Positions 33,788 through 42,167 of a stretch of DNA of 64,000 nucleotides are shown here, piece by piece; the stretch's first letter is position 1, and each line of letters begins with the position of its first letter. This stretch comes from Microbacterium sp. LWO14-1.2 (GTDB lineage: Bacteria > Actinomycetota > Actinomycetes > Actinomycetales > Microbacteriaceae): assembly GCF_038397715.1 (NCBI RefSeq), contig NZ_CP151633.1, forward strand, positions 868,001 through 932,000, in the 5' to 3' direction. The position numbers were made by a program, and so were the translations under genes. The notes beneath the pieces were generated by a model. It was given only the letters and a program-made list of their open reading frames with translations, ran no database searches and was not told the origin of the DNA.

Positions 33788-34909
33788 TCAGGCCTCGTAC
33801 GGGGCGAGCACGACCTCGACGCGCTGGAATTCCTTGAGGTCGGAGTACCCGGTGGTCGCCATCGACTTGCGCAGCGCGCCGATGAGGTTCGCGGTGCCGT
33901 CGGCGACCGGAGCAGGACCGTAGAGGATCTCCTCGAGCGTGCCGATGCCGCCGACCTCGACGCGGCGACCGCGCGGAAGCTGCGGGTGGTGTGCCTCGGG
34001 ACCCCAGTGGAAACCGTGGCCGGGCGCGTCGGTGGCTCGTGCGAGCGCGACGCCGAGCATGACGGCGTCCGCTCCCATGGCGAGCGCCTTCACGATGTCG
34101 CCCGACGTGCCGACGCCGCCGTCGGCGATCACGTGCACGTAGCGGCCGCCCGACTCGTCGAGGTAGTCGCGACGCGCGGCAGCGACATCGGAGACGGCCG
34201 TCGCCATCGGAGCGTGGATGCCGAGGGTCGCGCGCGTCGTCGACGCCGCTCCCCCGCCGAAGCCGACCAGCACGCCGGCGGCCCCCGTGCGCATGAGGTG
34301 CAGCGCGGCCGTGTACGTCGCCGCACCGCCGACGATGACGGGCACGTCGAGGTCGTAGATGAACTTCTTCAGGTTCAGCGGCTCGTCGACGCTCGATACG
34401 TGCTCGGCCGACACGGTCGTGCCGCGGATGACGAACAGATCGACCCCGGCCGCGGCGACCGTGTCGTAGAACTGCTGGGTGCGCTGCGGTGTCAGCGAAC
34501 CGGCGACCGTGACGCCGGCCTCGCGGATCTCGGCCAGGCGGCGGGTGATCAGCTCGGGCTTGATCGGCTCCGAGTAGAGCTGCTGCATGCGCACGGTCGC
34601 GGAGTCGCCCGCGAGTCCCGCGATCTCGGCGAGCAGCGGCTCGGGGTCTTCGTAGCGGGTCCAGAGCCCCTCGAGGTCGAGGACCCCGAGACCGCCCAGC
34701 TGTCCCAGCATGATGGCGGTGCGCGGGCTCACGACGGAGTCCATCGGCGCACCGAGCACGGGGATGTCGAAGCCGAACGCGTCGATCGTCCACGCGGTCG
34801 ACACGTCCTCCGGGTTGCGTGTGCGCCGTGACGGCACCACCGCGATGTCGTCGAACGTGTATGCGCGGCGCGCGCGCTTGCCTCGGCCGAGCTCGATCTC
34901 CATGGTCAC
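33788..34909 (-). CDS. guaB3: GuaB3-family IMP dehydrogenase-related protein
   Basis: A 373-aa TIM-barrel protein of the IMPDH/GMP reductase superfamily without the CBS pair of GuaB. YTFDDIAVVPSRRTRNPEDV, GAPMDSVVSPRTA and [26 protein letters not shown] are family hallmarks. At the IMPDH catalytic loop the sequence is GFGGGAASTTRATLG: serine replaces the cysteine present in the window's true GuaB (SICTTR). The activity is therefore uncertain; GMP reductase or IMPDH-like roles have been discussed for the family. TAGTCT lies 6 nt before the GTG at 34909, favouring it over the ATG at 34903. It precedes SURF1. Confidence 0.88.
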   Translation of the reverse strand: MTMEIELGRGKRARRAYTFDDIAVVPSRRTRNPEDVSTAWTIDAFGFDIPVLGAPMDSVVSPRTAIMLGQLGGLGVLDLEGLWTRYEDPEPLLAEIAGLAGDSATVRMQQLYSEPIKPELITRRLAEIREAGVTVAGSLTPQRTQQFYDTVAAAGVDLFVIRGTTVSAEHVSSVDEPLNLKKFIYDLDVPVIVGGAATYTAALHLMRTGAAGVLVGFGGGAASTTRATLGIHAPMATAVSDVAAARRDYLDESGGRYVHVIADGGVGTSGDIVKALAMGADAVMLGVALARATDAPGHGFHWGPEAHHPQLPRGRRVEVGGIGTLEEILYGPAPVADGTANLIGALRKSMATTGYSDLKEFQRVEVVLAPYEA

Positions 34910-34915
34910 CCCACC

Positions 34916-34921
34916 AGACTA
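34916..34921 (-). promoter_or_regulatory. Putative leaderless -10 box of guaB3
   Basis: Minus-strand TAGTCT, 6 nt before the GTG at 34909. This is the reason for choosing GTG over the ATG two codons downstream. Confidence 0.45.
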
Positions 34922-34965
34922 CCCGGCGCGCACGGCGGCCGACGGCGGGGAGGATGCCGGGGCCG

Positions 34966-36654
34966 TCACCGCGCTCGCACGACGCGGCGCTCGTCCCACA
35001 CCGGCTCGTCGGCCTCGTACACCCGACCGTCGGACCCGAACACGAGGAACCGGTCGAACGATCTCGCGAACCACCGGTCGTGCGTCACGGCCAGCACCGT
35101 CCCCTCGAACCGGGTCAGGGCGTCTTCCAGCGCCTCGGCCGATTCCAGGTCGAGGTTGTCGGTGGGCTCGTCGAGCAGCAGCAGCGTCGCCCCCGAGAGC
35201 TCGAGCAGCAGCACCTGGAACCGTGCCTGCTGCCCGCCGGACAGCGACTCGAACGTCTGCTGCGCCTGCCGCACGAGACCGTACCGGTCGAGCGCCGAGC
35301 TCGCGGCATCCCGCGGCATCCCCGCCCGTCGCTCGTCGCCGCGGTGCAGGATCTCCAGCAGGGTGCGCCCGACGAACTCGGGGTGGGCGTGCGTCTGCGC
35401 GAACAGGCCGGGCACGACGCGCGCGCCGAGGACCGCCGCTCCGGTGTGGGCGACCTCCGACAGCTGCTCGGCGGTCGAGGTGACGTGTCCGAGACTCGGG
35501 TCGGGGTCGCTGCCGCCGCGCGCGAGCAGCCGCAGGAAGTGCGACTTCCCGGAGCCGTTCGACCCGAGCACGGCGACCCGGTCGCCGTACCAGACCTCGA
35601 CGTCGAAGGGCTGCATGAGCCCGGTCAGCTCGAGCCGGTCGGCGACGACCGCGCGCTTGCCCGTGCGCGAGCCGCGCAGCCGCATGTCGAAGTCCTGCGC
35701 GGGCGGGCGCTCCTGCGGCGGGCCCGCGTCCTCGAACCGGCGGAGACGCGTCTGCGCCGCCTGATATCGCGACGCGAAGCCGTCGTTCGCCGACGCTTTC
35801 ACCTTCAGCGTCGCGACGAGAACGAGCAGCTTCTCGTGCTGCTCGTCCCACCGCCGGCGCAGCTCGTCGAGGCGATCCATCCGGTCGGTGCGCGCCTGGT
35901 GGTAGGTGGCGAACCCCCCGCCGTGCACCCACGCCGTCGCACCGGCCCCACCCGGTTCGAGCGTGACCAGGCGGTCGACGGCTCGGGCGAGCAGCTCGCG
36001 GTCGTGCGACACGAGCAGCACGGTCTTCGGCGTCTGCCGCAGCTGTTCCTCGAGCCAGCGCTTGGTCGGCACGTCGAGGTAGTTGTCCGGCTCGTCGAGC
36101 AGCAGCACCTCGTCCGGGCCGCGCAGCAGCGCTTCGAGCGCGAGCCGCTTCTGCTCTCCGCCCGAGAGCGTGGTCAGCTCGCGGTAGCGCGCCCGGTCGT
36201 ACGGCACGCCGAGAGCGGCCACGGTGCACTGATCCCAGACGGTCTCGTGCTCGTACCCGCCGGCGTCGGCGTACTCGGCGATCGCCGCCGCGTAGGCCAT
36301 CTGCGTGTCGTGCTCGTCGCGCTCGATCAGCGCGGTCTCGGCCGCCTCGAGCGACTGCGCTGCGTGCCGGATGCGGGCCGGCGCGACGCGCACGAGCAGG
36401 TCGTGCACGGTCTCCCCCGCCTCGCCGTGGCCCACGAACTGGTCCATGACGCCGAGGCCGCCGTCGATGGTCACCACTCCGGCATCCGCCGCCTGATCGC
36501 CTCGGATGATCCGCAGCAGCGTGGTCTTGCCCGCCCCGTTGGGCCCGATCAGCGCGCTCGTCGACCCGGAGCCGACGCGGAACGTCACCTCGTCGAGCAG
36601 CGGTCTCCCGTCGGGCAGAGTCAGCGAGACCCCTGCGATGTCGATGTATCCCAC
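34966..36654 (-). CDS. ABC-F family ATPase (ribosome-associated)
   Basis: A 562-aa soluble protein with two ABC cassettes and no membrane segment. The first has Walker A GPNGAGKT, signature LSGGEQKRLALEAL and Walker B LLLDEPDNYLD. The linker (~residues 240-310, rich in Arg/Lys/Glu) is the tRNA-contacting region. The second has GSNGSGKSHF, LSGGQQARFQVLLLEL and LLLDEPTDNLDLES. ABC-F proteins act at the ribosomal E site as translation factors or give resistance to ribosome-targeting drugs; which applies cannot be told. GTG at 36654 is preceded by GGAAGGA. It starts after the terminator of the two-component/glycan cassette. Confidence 0.85.
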   Translation of the reverse strand: MGYIDIAGVSLTLPDGRPLLDEVTFRVGSGSTSALIGPNGAGKTTLLRIIRGDQAADAGVVTIDGGLGVMDQFVGHGEAGETVHDLLVRVAPARIRHAAQSLEAAETALIERDEHDTQMAYAAAIAEYADAGGYEHETVWDQCTVAALGVPYDRARYRELTTLSGGEQKRLALEALLRGPDEVLLLDEPDNYLDVPTKRWLEEQLRQTPKTVLLVSHDRELLARAVDRLVTLEPGGAGATAWVHGGGFATYHQARTDRMDRLDELRRRWDEQHEKLLVLVATLKVKASANDGFASRYQAAQTRLRRFEDAGPPQERPPAQDFDMRLRGSRTGKRAVVADRLELTGLMQPFDVEVWYGDRVAVLGSNGSGKSHFLRLLARGGSDPDPSLGHVTSTAEQLSEVAHTGAAVLGARVVPGLFAQTHAHPEFVGRTLLEILHRGDERRAGMPRDAASSALDRYGLVRQAQQTFESLSGGQQARFQVLLLELSGATLLLLDEPTDNLDLESAEALEDALTRFEGTVLAVTHDRWFARSFDRFLVFGSDGRVYEADEPVWDERRVVRAR

Positions 36655-36671
36655 GGTGCGGGCCGTCCTTC

Positions 36672-36709
36672 CGCCCGCCTGGCGAGCCGACCAGAATATC
36701 AGGCGGGCG
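36672..36709 (-). terminator. Inverted repeat ending the seven-gene cassette and enclosing a -10 box
   Basis: CGCCCGCCTG (36672-36681) pairs with CAGGCGGGCG (36700-36709). The 18-nt loop contains minus-strand TATTCT (36693-36698), a good -10 for the ABC-F gene. It may both terminate the upstream operon and control the downstream gene. Confidence 0.5.
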
Positions 36710-36721
36710 ACGCCCCGACGG

Positions 36722-38503
36722 TCACACCGTGCTCGCGACCACCTGCACGGCCTCGGTGCGCGGCGACGTCGGCAGGTACATCCGGAACTCCGTGCCGACG
36801 CCCTCCTTGCTCGTGACGTCCATCGACCCGCCGTGCGCGAGCACGATCGCCCGCGTGATCGTGAGCCCCAGGCCCACCCCGGGCACAGCGTTGCGCGTCG
36901 CCGTCGATGCGCGGAAGAAGCGGGTGAACAGCATCCCCTGCTCGTCTTCGGGGATGCCGAGGCCCGTGTCGCGGACGGCCAGCTCGACGCCCCCGTCGCG
37001 CGGCCGGACGGCCGCCGTGACCCGACCGCCCGACGGCGTGAACTTGATCGCGTTGGAGAGCAGGTTGTCGAGGGCCTGCCCGATGCGGCCGGGATCGGCG
37101 ACCACGCGAACCGGTGTCGACGGGGTCTCCGCCACGAGCTCGACGCCCTCGCGCTGCGCGTGCGGCCCCGACGACGTCACCGCGTTGCGCACGATCTCGG
37201 CGAGGTCGATCTCGGAGCGATCCAGCGGGAACCGCCCCGACTCGACCTGGGCGGTGAAGAGCAGGTCGCCGACGAGGGTCAGCAGCCGCTGCGCGTTGCG
37301 CTCGATGATGCCGACGAACTCCTCCTGCTCCTCGGAGAGCGGCTGACCCGGATCGTTGCGCAACAGGTCGAGGAATCCGATGATCGCGCTCAGCGGAGTC
37401 CGCAGTTCGTGCGAGATCATCCCGACGAACTCGTCCTTCATGCGCGCGACCTCGACGGCACGCGTCTCGTCGGTCAGCACGAGCAGGTACCCCTGGGTCT
37501 CGCCGGTCGCGTCCCGACGCGGGCTGATGGTGACGCGGGCGGGCACGACGGTGCCGCCGGCCGTCGTGACGTCGACGTCGCCCTCGACGCTGCGCTCGGC
37601 CTCGGCCCGTGCGAAGAGCGCCTTGAGGCCCGACGGGAGGTCGGCTCCCGCCGCCGCGCACGGGGCGTCGCCGACCAGCTGCGTCAGCGCAGACACGGTG
37701 AAGAAGCGGTCGACGCGCACGTCGTCCAGCGCTTCCTCCACCGACAGGCCGAGCAGCCGCACCGCTCCGGGGTTCCACTCCGTGATGCGTCCGGTCAGGT
37801 CGACCGCCACGACCGCCTGCACCGTGATCGACGCCCACAGGCTCTGGAAGGAGTCGAGCAGCTGTCGGTACTCCCGCTCCTTCTCCTGCAGTCTCTCGAG
37901 CACCACCACGTTCTCGCTGAGGGCCGAGGTGCGTTCGGCCACGAGCAGCTCCGCCTGCCGTACGCGGAGGCGCTGCTGGCGGGAGAGCTCGTTGACGACG
38001 GCGGCGAGCGCGGAGAAGACGAGCGGGCCCACGACGCCGCGCAGCCACTCGACCGAGCTGCCTGGCGGCTCCGTGATGTACGGCATGAGCAGGGCGAAGG
38101 AGGTCAGCGCACCCACCGCGAAGACGTAGCGGATGCCGGGGGCCGCGGCGATCCACACCACCGGCAGCAGCACGAGCGAGGTGAACACCGACGTCGGCCC
38201 GCCCGTGCCCGCACGGAAGAGGCCCAGTCCGATGATGTCGATCATCGGGATGACGAGCACGATCCAGCCGTCGTAGACGCGGCGGGCGCTGAGGATGCCG
38301 GCGTGCACGGTCGCGAACAGCACGAGCAGCAGCCCGGCGAGGGCGGCGTTGAAGTCGGAGAACGGCAGCTCGGGGTAGAGCCACGTGAACAGGGCGGCGA
38401 GCGCGGCCGCGATCGCCGTGGGCGCCTGCTTGATCAGGGGGCTCGGGTTGTCGAAGATGCCGTACCAGCTGTTCTCCGCGCGGCGGAGAGGCGTCGCGTT
38501 CAC
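36722..38503 (-). CDS. Membrane sensor histidine kinase with PAS domain
   Basis: A 593-aa kinase. Residues ~27-170 contain about seven hydrophobic helices without a large extracellular loop, as in intramembrane-sensing kinases. A coiled coil (171-215), a PAS domain (~222-350, VAVDLTGRITEWNPGAVRLLG) and HisKA with the phospho-accepting H365 in MISHELRTPLSAIIGF follow. HATPase_c (~465-580) shows DNLLSNAIKFTPSGG, DTGLGIPEDEQ and GVGLGLTITRAIV. A GTG start overlaps the receiver gene's stop by 4 nt (GTGA). It is the last gene of the coupled cassette and probably phosphorylates one or both encoded receivers. Confidence 0.9.
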   Translation of the reverse strand: MNATPLRRAENSWYGIFDNPSPLIKQAPTAIAAALAALFTWLYPELPFSDFNAALAGLLLVLFATVHAGILSARRVYDGWIVLVIPMIDIIGLGLFRAGTGGPTSVFTSLVLLPVVWIAAAPGIRYVFAVGALTSFALLMPYITEPPGSSVEWLRGVVGPLVFSALAAVVNELSRQQRLRVRQAELLVAERTSALSENVVVLERLQEKEREYRQLLDSFQSLWASITVQAVVAVDLTGRITEWNPGAVRLLGLSVEEALDDVRVDRFFTVSALTQLVGDAPCAAAGADLPSGLKALFARAEAERSVEGDVDVTTAGGTVVPARVTISPRRDATGETQGYLLVLTDETRAVEVARMKDEFVGMISHELRTPLSAIIGFLDLLRNDPGQPLSEEQEEFVGIIERNAQRLLTLVGDLLFTAQVESGRFPLDRSEIDLAEIVRNAVTSSGPHAQREGVELVAETPSTPVRVVADPGRIGQALDNLLSNAIKFTPSGGRVTAAVRPRDGGVELAVRDTGLGIPEDEQGMLFTRFFRASTATRNAVPGVGLGLTITRAIVLAHGGSMDVTSKEGVGTEFRMYLPTSPRTEAVQVVASTV

Positions 38504-38847
38504 CGCGCGATCCCGCGGAGGATGCCGCGCAGATCGGCTCCGACGATCGGCTTCGGCAGCGCAGCATCCGCCTCCGGGTAGTCCGTCGCGTCGAGCACCG
38601 AGCTCACGATGAGGAAGCAGTCGGGGAACCGCGTGCGCACGAGTCGCGCGCACTCGGTGCCCGTGATGCCGGGAAGGAGCAGATCGACGACGGCGACGAC
38701 GGGCGAGATGCCGTCGAACGCGCTGATCGCGCTCTCGGCATCCGCCGCGGCGAAGACGTCGAATCCCTCCCGGTCGAGGTGGCGGCGCAGGAGTTCCGTC
38801 TGGTCGGCGCTGTCCTCGACCACGAGCGCGAGCGGCCGCCCGCTCAT
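38500..38847 (-). CDS. Single-domain response regulator (receiver only)
   Basis: A 115-aa CheY-like receiver without an output domain. LALVVEDSAD supplies the acidic pocket, VVDLLLPG the phospho-acceptor aspartate (D55 from the ATG at 38847) and ALPKPIVG the conserved lysine; VSSVLDA carries the Thr/Ser switch position. The ATG overlaps the stop of the 46-aa membrane protein by 1 nt (TGATG); a GTG three bases upstream is an alternative. It ends within the histidine kinase start. Receiver-only proteins act by protein contact or in phosphorelays. Confidence 0.88.
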   Translation of the reverse strand: MSGRPLALVVEDSADQTELLRRHLDREGFDVFAAADAESAISAFDGISPVVAVVDLLLPGITGTECARLVRTRFPDCFLIVSSVLDATDYPEADAALPKPIVGADLRGILRGIAR

Positions 38848-38987
38848 CACAGGAGCAGCTCTCGCACGATCACGACGACCACGACGACGGCCAGCGAGAG
38901 GAGCGCCTGCCAGACGAGGCGTCGCTCGCGCCGGGCATCCGTCGCGATCTCCTGTTCCTCGTCGGCGCGCGGCAGTGCTTCGCTCAT
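38847..38987 (-). CDS. Small single-helix membrane protein (46 aa)
   Basis: A 46-aa protein, MSEALPRADEEQEIATDARR... ending in a hydrophobic helix rich in Val/Ile/Leu (residues ~25-46). It has an acidic then basic N-terminal half, so the N-terminus is probably cytoplasmic. No family is recognised. Reality is supported by exact packing: its ATG overlaps the glycosyltransferase stop by 4 nt (ATGA), and its stop overlaps the next ATG by 1 nt (TGATG). It could be an accessory subunit of the glycan synthase or a link to the kinase; that is inference. Confidence 0.7.
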   Translation of the reverse strand: MSEALPRADEEQEIATDARRERRLVWQALLSLAVVVVVVIVRELLL

Positions 38988-40471
38988 GACTCGACCCGTC
39001 CGACCTTCTCGGTCTTGATCCAGGCGGCGTCGGCGCGACGCCACTCCTTGATGTAGGAGTCCACGGTGATGGCGCACAGCAGGGAGCCGTACCCGCAGAC
39101 GTAGAGCAGGAGGCCGGCGAAGAAGCGCCCGCCGGGAAGCTTCTCGACCACGCGGGCGAGCCAGATGCCGAGCATCGAGATCGGCCCCCACAGATAGAAG
39201 CCGATCGCCCAGAGGATGCGCGTCTCGTCGTTAAGCGGCAGTCCGAGGGCGGCGAGCCCGTCCTCGAAGAGTTGCGGGAACAGGGCGATCGCCATGAGGA
39301 GCAGGGCCCCGAGCCCGGGGAACATGAGCGCCTCGCGCCACGACTGGCGGCCGATCCGCGGATCGAGCTGCACGGCGAAGAGCATCGAGAACAGGTAGAT
39401 GCACGCGGCGGAGATCCACATGAAGCGGAACACGAACTCCGCGATGTCGCTGTGCAGGAGCAGCAGGGCGAGCATTCCGGCCGCTGCGAGGAGCATGAAG
39501 GCCGGCAGGAGCAGGATCGTGAACCAGGCGAGGCCGAACGCGAAGCTGCCGAGGTTGTGCTGATCGCTGGGACGGAACCAGAGCCTCTTGTAGATCGACG
39601 TGAGCTGCACGTTCCCCCGCGCCCACCGCAGGCGCTGCTTCCAGAGCGAGTCGATCGTGCGCGGTTCCTCCGCGAGCACGACAGCGTGCGGCTCGAACAC
39701 CATGCGGCGTCCTTTGAGCTGCCCCTCGAACGTCGTCATGGTGTCTTCGGCGAGCGTGCCGGTGGGGATGCGCCCGCCGATGGCCTCGAGGTTCGCCCGA
39801 GAGTGCAGCTGCGCTCCCCCGGCGAGGCACGCGATCGCGCCCCCGACGTTCTGCGTGCGGCGTGCCGACAGCTGCCCGATGACGTACTCGATCGCGATGA
39901 ACCGGGTGAGGTAGTTGCGGTCGCGACTGCCCTCGGCGATGTACGCGGTGACCGCGCCGACCTTCTCGTCGGCGAGGTGGCGACTGAGCTTGCGCAGCGA
40001 GTCGCGTGCGAAGATCACGTCGGCGTCCATGATGAGCACGGCCTCGGTCCACTCGTCCGCGAGCACGACGTCGAGCCCGTGGTTGAGCGTGTGCGCCTTG
40101 CCCTGCCCGCCCTGCTCGCGCCGCAGGTGCACCACGCGTCCGGGGTGCGCCTCGATCTTGGCCGCCACGACCGCGGGGGTGTCGTCGGTCGAGGCGTCGT
40201 CGATCACGAAGACCCGGAGGCGGTCGGCGGGGTATTCGAGCTGCAGGAGCCTCTCGATCGCGGGGCCGAGCACGAGCGCCTCGTTCCAGGCGGGGATCAG
40301 GACGGCGATGCGCGGATGGTGCGGAGCGGCCTTGCCGTAGTGGTTGCGGAACGCGTGCACGGGCAGGAGCAGGAACTGCAGCCCGGTGTTGATCACGGGC
40401 AGCGTCCCGACCAGGACGCACAGGATGAGCACGACGACCAGCGCGGTCTCGGCACCGGTGAGCACGGGCAT
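38984..40471 (-). CDS. Membrane-bound processive family 2 glycosyltransferase
   Basis: A 495-aa GT2 enzyme of the hyaluronan/poly-GlcNAc/cellulose synthase type. An N-terminal helix (residues 8-38) precedes the GT-A domain with VLIPAWNE, DDAS (91-94), DAD (149-151), TLAEDT with the catalytic ED pair (242-243) and QRLRW (279-283). About five C-terminal helices follow from ~305. The QxxRW motif points to polymerising activity coupled to export. It ends in a basic cytoplasmic tail (WIKTEKVGRV). The start overlaps the PHP gene's stop by 1 nt. The sugar donor is unknown. Confidence 0.88.
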   Translation of the reverse strand: MPVLTGAETALVVVLILCVLVGTLPVINTGLQFLLLPVHAFRNHYGKAAPHHPRIAVLIPAWNEALVLGPAIERLLQLEYPADRLRVFVIDDASTDDTPAVVAAKIEAHPGRVVHLRREQGGQGKAHTLNHGLDVVLADEWTEAVLIMDADVIFARDSLRKLSRHLADEKVGAVTAYIAEGSRDRNYLTRFIAIEYVIGQLSARRTQNVGGAIACLAGGAQLHSRANLEAIGGRIPTGTLAEDTMTTFEGQLKGRRMVFEPHAVVLAEEPRTIDSLWKQRLRWARGNVQLTSIYKRLWFRPSDQHNLGSFAFGLAWFTILLLPAFMLLAAAGMLALLLLHSDIAEFVFRFMWISAACIYLFSMLFAVQLDPRIGRQSWREALMFPGLGALLLMAIALFPQLFEDGLAALGLPLNDETRILWAIGFYLWGPISMLGIWLARVVEKLPGGRFFAGLLLYVCGYGSLLCAITVDSYIKEWRRADAAWIKTEKVGRVES

Positions 40472-41181
40472 CAGAGGCTCCGACCGTCGAGAAGGGCGAC
40501 GACGCGGTCGTAGCGGCCGACGTCCGAGGCCTCATGGCTGTCGGTCGACGCGACGACGACGGCTCCGGCATCCCGCAGCGCATCGAGCAGCGCGCCGCCC
40601 GGGCAGCCCCACTTCTCGTTGACCTCGACGAGCGTGTCCGTCTCGGCTGCGGTGCGGGCCCAGCTGGCGATCCGCTCGGGGCCGAGGTCGTCCTCGACCA
40701 GGCCGATCTTCGGCAGGATCGAGAAGCAGTGCGCGAGCTGATTGCCCGGATACCGCGTCATCGAGGCGTTCAGCGCGGTCACCAGCTGGTCGAGGACGTC
40801 GTCCGTCGCCCATCCGGCGGCGATCCGCTCGCGCACCGCGGTCGGTCCGAGCGGGCCGTCGTCTCCCGGGAACTGGTGGTCGGCGATGAGGATGCGGTCG
40901 ATCCCTGGCGGGAGCACGGGGATGTCGAGCTCGCCAGAGACGTCGAGGATCTTCGCCTCCACGCCGGTGAGCACCGTGAGCCCGTCCGGCACCTGCAGCC
41001 CTCGCACGGCCGCGAGGTACTCGGGGACCCAGGCGGTGTCGCTGCGCACGTGGTCGACGAGCCGGAGCGTCGTCAGCCCCCGTTCGGCACCCGCCGCGAC
41101 GTTCTCCTCGAGGGTCGACACGGCGTCGTCGGAGAACGTGGAGTGCACGTGGTGGTCGCCGCGCAGCAGGTCGTGGCTCAC
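40471..41181 (-). CDS. PHP-domain metal-dependent hydrolase
   Basis: A 236-aa protein of the PHP (polymerase and histidinol phosphatase) superfamily. GDHHVHSTFSDDAVSTLEEN is the first metal-binding motif with HxH. LVDHVR, GVEAKI, ILIADHQFPGD and ASTDSHEASDVGRYDRV give the further metal ligands. Such enzymes hydrolyse phosphomonoesters or phosphodiesters. The GTG start overlaps the ATP-grasp stop by 4 nt, and its stop overlaps the glycosyltransferase ATG by 1 nt. It is not histidinol phosphatase by context; the substrate is unknown. Confidence 0.8.
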   Translation of the reverse strand: MSHDLLRGDHHVHSTFSDDAVSTLEENVAAGAERGLTTLRLVDHVRSDTAWVPEYLAAVRGLQVPDGLTVLTGVEAKILDVSGELDIPVLPPGIDRILIADHQFPGDDGPLGPTAVRERIAAGWATDDVLDQLVTALNASMTRYPGNQLAHCFSILPKIGLVEDDLGPERIASWARTAAETDTLVEVNEKWGCPGGALLDALRDAGAVVVASTDSHEASDVGRYDRVVALLDGRSL

Positions 41182-42167
41182 AGTTCGTCCTGATGACCGG
41201 CGTGCTCGGAGACGAGCACCTCGTCGACCTCGACGATGATGTCTTCGAGGAAGCGCACCGAGGCGAGTTCGCGGAACGGCACGGATGCGGGGATGTCGAC
41301 GCCGAGGAACAGATCGGCCACGAGCGAGGGGATGTCGACGCCCGCCGCGATCGTGAGCGGCAGGGCACCGGGGAACCGCGGATTCACCTCGAGCAGCATC
41401 GCGCGCCCGGAACGGTCGCGCCGCAGCTGCACGTTCGCGACGCCGACGAGTCCGATCGCCGATGCGACGGCCGCGGCGGTCTGCTCCAGCTCCTCGTCGT
41501 GCACCGTGCGGCCGGCGATGGCGACACCCGAGTCCACGCGAGCGCGGGTGCGCGGTACAGCGGCCACCACGCGGCCCGAGGCGTCGGCGAGCACATCCAC
41601 CGAGTACTCCTCGCCGGGGAGGAACTCCTGCACGATCAGCCCCTCGTCGACCGGCAGCGCTTCGAGCGCCGCGCGGTCGGGGACGAGACGGATGCCGCGG
41701 CTCCCCGCCCCCTGGCGAGGTTTGGCGAACACCGGGAACTCCCACTCGGCGGCCAGCGCCTCGGGCCCTGCGAGGAGCGTCCGCGGGCTGCGTCCGGTCG
41801 ATGCGCACCGCTCCGCGAGGACGTACTTGTCGAGCGCGGCGTGCAGCGTGTCCTCCGAGGGCGCGGCGAGCACCGCCGGGGCGAGCTCGTCCCGGCGCCC
41901 GGCGAGCGCCACGAGCTCGACGTCGACCGTGGAGACCACGAGGTCGAGCCGATCGTCGCGCACCATCTGCGCGATCGCCGGGACGAAGTCGTCGGCCCGG
42001 CCGGGCGGCACGAGCCGTCGCTGCTCGGGTGGGACGAGATAGATGCCGCTGGCCCAGCCGTCCATGTCGGCGGCGAACACCGTGAGGTCGTCGCGGCGCA
42101 GCAGCGAGCGGATCACGGCGACGCCGGCGGGACCGCCGGCGCCGGTGACGAGGATGCGGGCGGCCAT
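41178..42167 (-). CDS. ATP-grasp domain ligase
   Basis: A 329-aa protein with a pre-ATP-grasp Rossmann part (RILVTGAGGPAGVAVIRSLL) followed by an ATP-grasp domain. FPVFAKPRQGAGSRGI has the nucleotide-binding lysine and glycine loop, EGLIVQEFLPGEEYSVDVLA the adenine-hinge acidic residue, and MLLEVNPRFPGALPL the Mg-binding Glu/Asn. It resembles carbamoyl-phosphate synthase-like ligases that form acyl-phosphate intermediates to join a carboxylate to an amine. Its ATG overlaps the upstream stop by 1 nt and its stop overlaps the PHP start by 4 nt. Confidence 0.82.
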   Translation of the reverse strand: MAARILVTGAGGPAGVAVIRSLLRRDDLTVFAADMDGWASGIYLVPPEQRRLVPPGRADDFVPAIAQMVRDDRLDLVVSTVDVELVALAGRRDELAPAVLAAPSEDTLHAALDKYVLAERCASTGRSPRTLLAGPEALAAEWEFPVFAKPRQGAGSRGIRLVPDRAALEALPVDEGLIVQEFLPGEEYSVDVLADASGRVVAAVPRTRARVDSGVAIAGRTVHDEELEQTAAAVASAIGLVGVANVQLRRDRSGRAMLLEVNPRFPGALPLTIAAGVDIPSLVADLFLGVDIPASVPFRELASVRFLEDIIVEVDEVLVSEHAGHQDEL

